A stretch of DNA of 64,000 bases, from assembly GCA_005408345.1 (NCBI GenBank), contig SEMN01000591.1, positions 62,001-126,000 of the forward strand, in the 5' to 3' direction. This document shows, in pieces, positions 27,001 to 39,000 of this stretch. The number at the start of each line of letters is the position of its first letter. The first letter of the stretch is position 1. The DNA is from Macquaria australasica (lineage: Eukaryota > Chordata > Actinopteri > Centrarchiformes > Percichthyidae). The notes under the pieces are model-generated. The model was given only the letters and a program-made list of their open reading frames with translations, did not search any database and was not told the origin of the DNA. Position numbers and translations under genes: made by a program.

Positions 27001-30000
27001 TCCAGTTGCAGAGCCTGTGCAACTTGCAGAGGGTGGTGGTGCTGTTGAGGATGGTGGTTTTACTCCATCTGGGAAAGTGAGGAAGTTTCCTGTTGGCTTA
27101 ACAGAGGATGTCAAGAAACCTGCTGTATTCCACAAAGCTGCCATCACTCACACTGAGGATAGTGTCATTCAGACGAGAGATAAACCTCTGAGTTCACAAG
27201 CTCCATCAGAGATGGCTGTCAAAGCCCCAAAAGCCAGACCTGAAGTCTCTAGAGAGCCTCCAGCTATATCCGGGTGTGGTCTGCAGGCTTCTGCCGCTGT
27301 GATAAAAGTTTCTCAGATTAAACAAGCTTTTGAGTCGGACTCACCAGTTGCATTACTGACGCCCCCCTCTCCTGAGGAGCAGAGAAAGGAAACACTTTTC
27401 CCTGAGGAGTTTATACCTGCAGTAGCCATTTCCCTTGATCAGCAGGAACAAGTAATTGCATCTAAATCTGACACCATGCATGCAGAATGTGGTGATAGAC
27501 TTGCTACTGCTAAGACAGCAGGTTCTCCCAAAGCTATGGGAGCAGTTTTAGCAGAAAGCCATGGTGCAGTTAAGCAGTTTGTACAGGAAGTGCAGGAGTC
27601 TCCAGAGCTGGTCAGGCCTAAACCACAGAAACCTACTCGTTTTCCATTACAAATGGAGGCCGGCGAAGTGGAGATGGTGAGGGAGGAGACTGTGCGTACA
27701 TTTGACAGAACTAGCAGCTTCATTCCTTTCCAGTCTGAAAAAGTCCTTGCAGTAAAACGCTCTGTTAGAACTCCATCAGCTGAAGAAGCTGTTAAGCCTG
27801 AAATAATTTCAGAATCTCTCAAACCTGAGAGACAAAGTGCAGCTGCAAGGTCTTCTATTCAAAGTGAGGCTGAAGTTCTCAGTATGGAGATCGCAAGTTA
27901 TGCTGAGGGAGCTAGTGTTGTGGATGAGTTGACAGAAGTGAAAAAACCTATGAAACAAGAGGTTAAAGGAATTAGTGAGGGATATGTTTTTGTGTCCGGG
28001 GTGGAGCACGTGAGTGAGGAGGCTGAACTTACAGGTGAGGAGCTGATTTCAATCTCAGAGCCCTCTATGGACAAAGATTACAGGGAGGAGCTGATTTCCA
28101 TCCCAGAGCCCTCTATGGACAGTGGTGTCTTCCTTAGTATGCCGGACTCCCAGGCCGACATGACAGAAGTAGTAGAGGAAACGGCTGGTGATGTAGTTGA
28201 GCCTCATACACAAATCAAGGGTGAAGATGAGAGGATTGATGTCCATGTGAAGCCGGAACCTAAACCACTTATTGTCAAGCCTAAAATAGACAGCAGAGGT
28301 AAACCACTTGGTCTGTCTGAGGATGCTGCTGCTGAGGGACCTCAGAGCCAAGTTGTGTCTATACAGGAAAGAGGTAGTTTGGACAAGGTCTCAGCAGCTG
28401 AAGATGGGGGAGCAGCAGCAGTTGGCTCTATGGAGGAAGAAGAGGTCACTTTTGGTGCTGTGTACGACTACTACAACCCTCCAACAGACTGGGGAAGGCC
28501 ACTGTCCCCTGAGTCTGAGATGTCCATAGAGATTGGCAGCACTGTGAGCGAAGAGATAGCTGAGGTAGCTGAGAGGTTCTACACCCCAGGCTCGTCTACT
28601 GAGGTCTCGCAGCCAATCGCAGAGTCCTTCCACAGTCCCAAGTCTCACATGACCTTCCATACTCCTAGTTCTGATACACCTGGTGGGTTTATGACCCCTC
28701 AGGAATATCCCTTTTCCCCAGTAGAACAGAAGAGACCCTCGACAGGAGACTCCAGCGAGAGGTTCTTCTCACCAGTTCAGTTCCTGACATCTCCTGCTGA
28801 TGAGGGCATTGAAACAACGCCTCCTGGAATAAACGTGGATGAGAATCAATTCCTCACCAAGGGAATAGGGTCTTTAGGCCTGGCAACCCTTCAGGAGAAA
28901 GTGCAGGGAATCCCTCCTGCCTTCCTCAAACCTCTCATTAAGAAAAGAGTGTTTGAAAATGACTCGCTAACATTTTACGCTGAGGTGTTTGGCCTACCTT
29001 CCCCTGAGGTGAAGTGGTTTTGCAACAAAACCCAACTGCTGGAAGACGACAGAATTAAAATGGAGAGAGATGGCGATAGCATCTCACTAACAATTCATAA
29101 TGTCACTAAAGCCGACCAGGGAGAGTATATTTGCGAGGCTGTGAACTATGTCGGGGAAGCCAGAAGTGTCGCTTTAGTGGTAGTTGTATCCCAGGAAGTG
29201 AGGTTCATGCCTGCCCCACCTGTTGTCACCCATCAGCATGTGATGGAGTTTGATGTGGAGGAAGATGACTCTTCTCGTTCTCCTTCCCCTCAGGAGATTC
29301 TGCTCGAAGTAGAATTGGATGAAAACGAGGTGAAAGAATTTGAGAAACAGGTTAAGATCATCACCATTCCTGAGTACACAGCCGACAACAAGAGCATGAT
29401 CATATCTTTGGATGTGTTACCAAGTATTTATGAGGAGGGCGCTGTGGACTTTGTCACCCAGGAGCATGATGATTTGAAAATAGCGTTCGAGGTCACTGAG
29501 ATGCCTCCAAGGTTCATCAATCCCATCTGTGATATGGAAACCCCAGAGGGTACCACTGTCATGTTTGAGTGCTCACTGATGGGAATTCCATCTCCCATCG
29601 TGTCCTGGTTTAAAGGTGACAAAAAAATTCCTCACAATAACAAGAAATACTTGCACTCATCTGACGGAGACAATCACTTCCTGAAGATCTGTAAAGTCAC
29701 AACACAGGACAGCGGAGTGTATACCTGCAGGGCTATTAACGTTGTTGGGGAGACTCTGTGTAGGGCCTCCCTGGTGGTGTTGAATGCCAAAGCCTTCTCA
29801 GGGAAGACCAGAGGCAGGGAGTTGACCGCCGTGTCTCTTGGAAGCGCCAAAGTCCAGCCTCAGAAGTTCGACTTGGTGGTTGGCAACACGTCATTTGATG
29901 GCGAACAGGTGTCAGAAATTGAGCTTGAGTTTGAATTTGAGCAAGAGGCAGATGAGTCACAGCGGGCAGTCAGGCTGGTGGCCAACACTGACAACGAAAT

Positions 30001-33000
30001 GAGTGAACAGGGAGAGAAATATGTTAGCATTAACTTTGATGTATTTGCTGAGCCAGCAAAAGATGACAAGGTAGAGTTCAAAGGGAAGTCATCTGATATG
30101 TGTAGCTTCCAGTTCCAGGTGACTGAGACACCCCCTAAATGTGTCATCCCATTGACTAATGTTACAGCAGTGGTAGGGACACCGGTTATCCTCCAGTGCC
30201 TGGTTAGCGGTAAGCCAAACCCCACCGCTGAGTGGTACAAAGATGGAGATCGCGTCACAGACAGCAGGTGTATAATCCAGGAGAAAACTGCAGGCCATTT
30301 CAATCTGCTCATTACCAATGCAACCCAGAGTGATGCTGGCGAGTATAAGTGCATAATCCAAAACTCAGCCGGTTGCATTGAAACTACTGCGCTGCTAAAG
30401 GTGTTTTAGAGGTTGAAGGGTCTGGGGCTGGTTGCACAAAGAAATAAAATTACCGTCCAAGTTCTGTTGTTGCTAATTCTTGACTACTTTAAGCTGGTTG
30501 TTTTCACGATGTACTAAAATTAAGACTCTTGAAAATTTTAAAAGACATGGCTGACCAAGAAACCTCTACAAGCTGCTTTACTAGAAACATAGATCATGAG
30601 TGAAGCAACAGCCTAAATTAAAAAAATAAAATAAAATCACACTTATGAGCCCTCTAAAAACATTCTCTTCTCATTGCTAGATTACCTTTGTTTACAAATT
30701 GAAAGTTTTCCACATTTTGTCAGCTTGCAGCAAGTGTGCTAGGAGATAGCTGAGTGGCTAACTCTTTTGGCTTAAATGAATGATTAATAATGAATTATTT
30801 CCAACTCACGTGTAGCCCATGTTATACTTGTCCAGGAGCAAAACTAAGACTAGCGTAACAAATTAGAAAAGTTTAAATAATCTTTGGGCAACCAGCCTGT
30901 ACTCCTGTGGGTAAAAACACTGTGTAAATGTTTGTCATAGTGTGTCAGTGATGAAAAATGTAAACTTGAAAAAAAAAAAAAACAGTGGTTGCATAATGTC
31001 AGCACATCATGCTGACGTTTTTTTCTTTATTGTAAGTTGTTTAAAACTTCATGCAACAGTTGTTTTATTTTAACTTTTGGTAGAAAAATCTGGGTTTATG
31101 TTTGCTTTTGTTATCTGGTAACACTTGGAAAGTGAGCTACTGTAACTTTGAAATTCAATGATGTTGTTATGAAGTGATGTCTTTTCAACTCACTGACCAC
31201 AAACTGCATCTGCTGTGTTTTATCCCAAGTCAAGCAGCTCAAAGAAAAATGTTTCCAGTCTGTTTTTAACATTGTGCTGTTGACATCAGTTTGCACAATG
31301 AAAGCTAACAACTACAACTAGGAATAATAGGTATGTGTGTGAAGCAAACATCTTATATACACAAAACATTCACAGAAATACGTATTATTGACAATTTTAA
31401 ATCCTCCTTTGTTAAATTAGTGACAGTGCGTGTTTGTGAGAAGCTTCAAAGCCAAATTATGATTTCACTGAGAAGTAGATTTTTCTTTTGAAATCATCTG
31501 TTTAGAAAATAAAATATGAGAATATAATAAAATTCATGTACCATATATAATTGTCAGGGCTGGGACTGGACTGGGACAATCAATAAATTGGAATCAATAA
31601 ATCAGAACAAATTTATAGAGAAATATTGTTTGTTTTAACAGTTCAGTGAAACATCCCTGTATGGTGACATCCTTCCATAGTTTTGTTTGATCAGAAGGCA
31701 GTACTTTTGATGAGTGACATGTGAAATAACTTATTTTCAGCAGTGAAAACATGGATTTTACTCAAGAATTGTGATTAAATGAAAAAGAAAACTTCGATAT
31801 CTTGCTGAAAAAATTAAAAGAATATCAACCAAATATTGAATGTCACCTGGGGTTTGTACAAAACTGCAAAAAGTCAGATCAGTCACAGTGGCGTTTGAGT
31901 AATAAAAAAATAGATATAAAAGCAGTAATTCATTTGACTTATCAATTTCACAGCCATATTGATACTTATTGATAAATCGAAAAATGATTTCAGCCCTAAT
32001 AATTGTCCGATTAACATTTTAGGCAATTATCATATCAAAAATGAATCAGGAAATTATCAAGAATATATGTCACATGGCTTACTCATATGGTTAATTGTGT
32101 GATTTAGCAATTTTGTTGCATTATTTTTTGTGTGTAAGAGTTTTTGCTGTGTGTGAATGATATTTTTAGGATTTTAAAGCAAGCTGATAATTCGTAGTAG
32201 AGTGAGATGATTGATAAAAAAAATGGATAATACTGTGAAACTTTTTTAAATTTTAAATATAAGTTTTGATGTCTTGTAAATATGTGTAATTTTAGGAGTG
32301 TATGAGTAGTATTTACCAGTAAAATAAGTCAATTAAAAATCTGACATTGAGATAGAAATGTATGGTTTATTTGTACAGACGTCATGTTGGTTTGTCTCCG
32401 AGTTTGTATAATAAAATATTTGATGATGCAAAGTTTGAGTTTGAACTTGTTTTTGTTTTTAAAAAAAAACAATTTACGTGGTTGCGTATGGGTTAACCAG
32501 TGTTCACATGGTCCATTTGTCAATCGTCAAATTTACAGGCAAAATGCATGTGTCAAAAACTACCTATGCTGTTTAACACTTGGTGTCATTTGAAATTTTT
32601 TTATACCAGTGCTAATACATTACCTGATTTTGGAACCAAAACCAAACAATGACCTTTTCCTCCGGTTTGGCTAAAAAATTCTATTTTATTTGTATTTTGT
32701 ATCAAGGATGTACTTATGTACTGATGAACGTAAGCTATTATTTGCTTCTGTGTGAGATCCAAATGGTTATTTGGATATTTGGTATGGTTATTTAAATTCT
32801 GATAAATAAACAGAGAAATAAACGACTTTCTTCAGCTGAAAAAAGGTCAAAGAATCATCTATCTGTTTGGGGGAATAAACTTATTTTCATTTGTTTTTGT
32901 TTTTTAATTGTTCGGGTCATTCTCTTGATTTTTAGCAAATATGGGGTGCTTACATAAACTAATTTAGTAGTATGTTATAGAAGGGCTGTCCTCTCTTAAT

Positions 33001-36000
33001 CACTTGGCCAACTAATAGGTAATTAGGGTCTTTCTAAACAGAGATTTTATGTTTATCAAATATATAAAGTTATATGTTTTGCAATATGGATTATGAATGA
33101 GCTGGTTGTCAATTGTAATAACTGCAAAATTAAACATCTAAATCTATTCACAGATATGCTTTTGTCTTCACTGAGCACCAGATTTCAAGAGATTTTGCAC
33201 CTGCAAAGGGACAATAATACTGATCAAAATGCTTTAGTTAGTCAACTTACTGATTGATTGTAAAAAATCCTACAACTATTAGTCGACTAAGAATTTCTTA
33301 AGGACGGCCCTAAAATTTGCTTTTATGAATTCACTGTTAATGTCAAAGCTTTTGTGTTGTTGGATATTGTTATGAGTCTTGCTCAATATTTCCTGACAGA
33401 ACGTTGTAGCACCACCATCACCACTGTGGAAGAACAAGAGGAAACCTACTACACTGGTGTCCAGTTACCACAGAAAACAAAAACACTTGAACTCAAGCCA
33501 GAGTCCAAACGTTACTCTTCCACTTTAGAGAAGAAAAAAGAAAAGCCACTTTTCCTCAGCCAGCTCTCCCCAGCAGCTGTAACTACTGGGGAAACAGTCA
33601 GGTTTACCGTCAAACTGTCTGGCTTTCCAAAGCCAACTGTTCAGTGGTCTCACAATGGAAAAGTGATAAAGAGCTCCTCTATATACAAGTTGATAGAAGA
33701 GAAGGAGGAGTACACGTTAGTTATCACCCAGGTCACATCTGAGTATGAGGGCGAGTACTCTTGCACTGCCACCAACAGATTTGGCCAGACAACATGCACC
33801 ACATACCTCGAAGTGAAAAAGTCTGATGTTAGCCAGGCAGAGAAATGGGTTGAGAAGATGTTTAAGGTCACAGGTCAACCTCCTACTTTCACAGTTCAGA
33901 TCAAACCTGTGAGGTGCTCAGAAGGAGGAGAGGTTTCTTTTAATTACAAAGCCAGTGGTGATCCAATCCCTGATGTGATGTGGTTTAAGGGGGCTTTCCA
34001 GATCCAGCCCAGTAGGAACTGTATTGTTATAGCTAATCCTGATGCATCTGGCTTCATCAGTATTAAAAGTGTCAAACAGGAGGACAGTGGCTTGTATACA
34101 TGTAAGGCCTCCAATCAGTTTGGAGAGGCGTCTTGTAGTGCCGAGCTTGTTGTGTTCAGAGAATCAGTCTCTGTTTCTCGCAAACAGGAACAGCTAACAG
34201 TGGTTCAGAAGAAAGGCTATAAGGTTTCAATGACAGAACAGGCAACAGAGTCTCGCTTGTACCAGGTCAGCCTCCCAGGCCAGGACAGAGCTAGGTCAGA
34301 TCAGATGGTTTACACCATTGGCACTGAAGACCGGCAGATAATTCCCAGTGAGCAAGTGGGCTCCCTTAGAGAATTAGATATCTCTGCTGCCACTATTCAT
34401 CGCGAGCAGCTGACCCACCAGGCAGCATTGCTTCAATCTCATGATATAGAGGAGAGAGTGTCTGTGGTTCCTACCCACCCACCACAGGTTTCAGCTGTTC
34501 CTGCGAAACAGCTTCACATGGCAGCGTTTACATCGTCTGTCGAAGAGAGTCAGGACCTCACAGAGCAGCACTGTGATCGCATTCAAAGCCCTGAGGTCAT
34601 TGAAGTTCAGGCAGCTAGAGAAAATAGGTCAATTGTGATGTCAGCTGTTGCTGAGGAGCTCACCCCACTTTCTACTGTTAGCACAGAGCCTCTGGTTGAC
34701 CGGAAGTCTGCTACTGTGAGGCCCACTTCAGAACGTAAACATCTAGTCAGTGGGCATCAAGTAGAGTCACAGATGTCCATCCTAAAAGAGCAGTCTCAAG
34801 ATATCCCCAAACCACAGGAGGAGAAGGGTTATAAGGTTAAGGAAGGTGTTAAGATTTTATACTCAGTGCAGTCTGCAGAGAAACAGGTGCTTGCAGAGGG
34901 CCACACAACTGAACTAGCAACAGCAGATTCTGCTGTGAAGTCTTCTGCTGGGAAAGAACAGCACCGGCCTGTCTTGGCCTCAGTCAGCGAGTCTAAACAT
35001 ACTCTTTCCAAAGAGACTAAGTTCTCCATGCAAAGGCCCGCTGAGGAGACAGCCCATCTCTGTAAGGATACAATGATGAAGTTAGCGCTAACTGCTGAAG
35101 AGAAGCAAATGCTGCAGGCTGAGCCCACTCAGCATTTGCCAAGTCTGGACAGTGCCATGTCCATTCAGTCACAGGTAGAAGGAGAGCAGTTGTTGCACCT
35201 GCAAGTTATCACAGACCAGGACCTCCTTCCATCTGAGAAGAGCTTCACCTGTGAGAAACCAGCACCAGAGCAGGCAGTAACCGGTAAGAGTCTCACTCTG
35301 CTGCACACTGTTGGCCAGGATGAGCAGAGGACAGTAGTTTGTGAGGACACATCAGAGTTTGAGGCCAAGGCTAGTACCATAACTATCCAGCCCCAGAAAG
35401 AGCCTCCTACTCTGCTGCATCTCCAGTCAACCCAACCTGTGGAGGCACTACCTAAAGAAGGTATTCTCATAATTGAGAAGCCTGACCAGCTGGTGGCAGC
35501 GCAGAAACAAGAAAAGATGAGGAGTCACGCAGCCGTCTCGGAAGAGAGAAGGGAACTCACAGCAGATTATCACACAGAGCTGGATTTGTCCGTGACTGGT
35601 ATTCAGTCTCAGCTTCGAACTGAGCCAAGGCCTCAAAACATCCTCCAGCTCTCCTTCAAACCCATGCAGCTGCCAAAGGAGACGCCAGTTACCACAGACG
35701 TGAAGCAGCAGCGAGCTTTGGTGCAGAAGGAGGATCGCTTGAACATGATGCATGTCACCACTGTCACAGACAGTCAGGTCTTAGAGGAGGGTCACACTGA
35801 GACTCTTACAGCTGTGGATAAATTCACCTGTGAGATGGCTGCAGAGCCAACAGTTCCCACCGAGCCAATCCAGATTGAGGAGAAAGAGATCTCCACTGAG
35901 AGTAGTGTCCTTCTAAAGGCAGCAGAACAGGACTTTGCTGTTCAGATCCAGGAGGGCCAATCAGTTAGGCAGTCGATAGTGATGGATGAGAAGCGAGTGC

Positions 36001-39000
36001 TTACAAGTGAGATGTCTCAGGAGATCACAAAGTCTGAGTCCACTAAAGTCGTTGTCACCACACAGCCGAAACTGTCCCTTATGGCATCAGAATCGAAAGA
36101 CAGCACAGTTCTCCCCAAAGAGATGACGTTTGTGATTCAGATCCCTAAACCATCCAGTCTGAATATACGGCGTCAGCTCAGAGACGCTCTTCAGTCTGCT
36201 GTGGCCAGCGACCAACCAGTGTTATTGGCTGATGTCGTAGGAAGGTTACAGGCTGTAGAAGTACAGGAAGTCAAGGTTAAAAGAGAGCCTAAGCGGGCCA
36301 TGTTTACATACCTTATCACAACAGCAGGTGCCCCCATGGAGATCACTGTGGCTTTTGAGGGTAAATACCCTCAGACAGCTGACCTCAGGACTGAACTCCA
36401 GGCAGCTTTCCACTCCATAGTGTACCAGGAAACCCATGTTCTTACTTCAGAACAGCCGGGCACTATGCAGCTAGACAAACCTCAAAGGGCACAGGTCACC
36501 TCGTCCCGCTCTAAGCAAATGCTGTCATCCATGGTAGAGACAGTGAGTGTGGCAGAGAGTGCAGTGGATTTTGCTGGTGTTAAATCTCAGGCTGCTGCAC
36601 TCAAGACTGAGTCTAAAATGGCAGTTGAATGTGCTGCAGCTGAGCAACAGGTTGTGGTGCAGGAATCCAAGGCAGCAAAGATGGAACAGTCCATCTCATC
36701 CCAAATCAAAATTTCCACCGAGGCCCACATGGCTTTTGAGCAGTCGGTGCAGGTGTCAAGGCACAAGGTGAGGTCAGTAACGGTGAAAAGCAGAGAGAAA
36801 GATGTAGGAGCGGCTATTGTTACCACTGCCCTGCTCCCCACCACTGTACCCACAGAACAGGTGGTGGATGTCAGCATCCAGAAGGAGCACAGGGAGGAGA
36901 TCTTCAAAGAGGAGATCACAGTAGTCAGGCCAGAACAGAGAGAATATCCTGTAATAGTCACCTCCCTTGAAGATGTATCCATTGTGGAAGATAGTGAAGT
37001 AACCTTTAGCACCACCATTAAATATGTCACAAAGGTAAACTGGTTATTCAATGGGCAATTGGTGAAATCTGGCAAAGAGTTCAAGTGTTCCAAAGACCAC
37101 GACACATACACATTGGTTATCAACAAAGTTGTCAAGGAGAGGCATCAAGGAGAATATGTTTGTGAGGCTGAGAATGAAGCCGGCAGGACTACAACATCTT
37201 CAAGACTCACTGTGGTCTCAAGAGGTTTGATAACAGGAAAAATCAATGTACCATTCATTCATACATCCATTTTCTCTGAGAACGACTAATCATTCACTTA
37301 AGTTGGTTCATTCAAGACCTTTGTCCTCACATAAAATTATGCATTTATCACTTTGGTCTCTATATTCATTTCATAGCTCGGCATGAGCACCCTTAGCAGG
37401 GCACTGAATGGTACTAACTCACCACGTCTTGTTTGTTTCATATCATTGTATGGTCAATAATTGCCTAAAGACCAGAACCGTCACAGCCATGCAAGTTTGG
37501 CTTAAGGCTTTGTAGTCGATAAGCACCTTGCTATAATGGTTGTCATGATTCTGGCCTTCACACAACTTTCATGGTTTTTCCATGGTCACTTTGGCATGTC
37601 GGTGTCAACAGGTTCCTTTGTTTTAAACCCATGGTCTGTCACATTCCTTTAGGTCCATTCTCTCCACATCTCCAATGTCTCTCTGCATGCTTTCAGGGCT
37701 TCAACTTGACATTGCTTCATCTTTCACAAACTCTTTATTTCTCTTCCTTTTAGTCTGAACCCTAGCCCCATGAGAATCATGTACAATGACAGCATCTTCT
37801 TTCGTGCAGGTTTTTGTGAAATCATGGGGCTAATGTTCTTGCTATTTTTCCCCTCCACAGTCACTCCTGAATTGCCTTCCACCATTGTACATTCCAGCAT
37901 TCCTGTTTTTAATCTGTCAGTTTTTTTACACTAGTTTCATAGATTCTATTACTAACATTTACCTTTTAATTTGTCTGTGTGTGCCTCAGTGCCACCTGTC
38001 TTTAGGCAGAAAATCACACCTCTGGAGATAAACGTTGGCAGCCACGCCAAGTTCGAATGTGAAATTGAGGATGCTCCGAGTGTGACCTTCAAATGGTACA
38101 AGTCTGGCATTGAGATCAAACAAAGCGACAAGTATAGGATCCTCAGCCGTCACACCAGTTCCTCCCTGGAGCTCCTGAACCCGGTCAAAGCCGACAGCAG
38201 TGAATACACCTGCAAGGCTTCAAACCAGCACGGCAGTGACAGCTGCACTGCTTCACTCATTGTCACCGGTAAGACCCCAGTGGGACCTTTTTTAAATGAT
38301 TGCTTTACATATGTGTGTGTTTGAGAGAGAGAATTATATACATATTTGCACTGTGTTTTGCCCTGAATCATTTTGGTGCAGTGTGCAAGTGATGGTTTTT
38401 TAATAAACTGGATCTGGTATCATGTTTGGCAAGACATAATGATGTTGAGGATCAAATTTTCTCATGTTTAAACCTACATCGATCACCAGGTGGAGATTGC
38501 ACAGGTTAGTTTATTTTTGATGTTGGTGTATTTTTCCACTCCTTAAAATTTTTTCAACTTTTTTGTATGTTCTACCTGCTCTCCATAGAAATGTACCCAC
38601 CCGTATTTGTATCAAAACCAGACCCAATGACTTTATGTGTGGGCAAACAAGCTGTGTTCCACTGCTCACTCACTGGATCCTCACCCATGGAAGTTGTCTG
38701 GCACAAGGACAACATAGCCATCTCCTCCGAAGGGAACTATGTCATGAAATGTGATAAGAACAAGTATTCCCTTCACATTCAAAGTCTTGAGCTGACTGAC
38801 CAGGGAGTGTACCTGTGCAAGGCCTCCAACAGTGTTGGCACAGCTACCTTTACCACAGAGCTCAAGGTTATCAACAAGCCCAGCTTTGTTAAGACCATTG
38901 AGCCAACATCAGCTGCTGTCAATGAACCGCTGAGGCTGGAGTGCCAGGTGGACGAGGACACTGGTGTGACCGTCACCTGGACCAGGGATGGCAAAAAAGT

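Larger units (their letters stand above)
30410..33399 (+). other. Novex-3 3' UTR and intron before N2B
   Basis: After the stop codon there is no ORF of interest up to 33399. The sequence is AT-rich with several AATAAA words (30443, 30625, 31508, 32413, 32806) and two TIR-bounded repeat elements. For N2B-type transcripts this whole stretch is part of the intron. Confidence 0.75.

Noticed and set aside
29860..30378. 172-codon minus-strand ORF inside the novex-3 exon
   Set aside because: Shadow of the last Ig domain; no recognisable protein.
30407..30409. Stop codon as the end of one titin gene and start of a second tandem titin gene
   Set aside because: The following exons (N2B, I27 onward, N2A) continue the normal titin order in the same phase, and no start region or Z1-Z2 domains follow. 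It fits the novex-3 alternative end.
36587..37135. 182-codon ORF on the minus strand inside N2B
   Set aside because: It overlaps the conserved N2B/I26 coding strand and has no family likeness; it is a shadow of the real frame.
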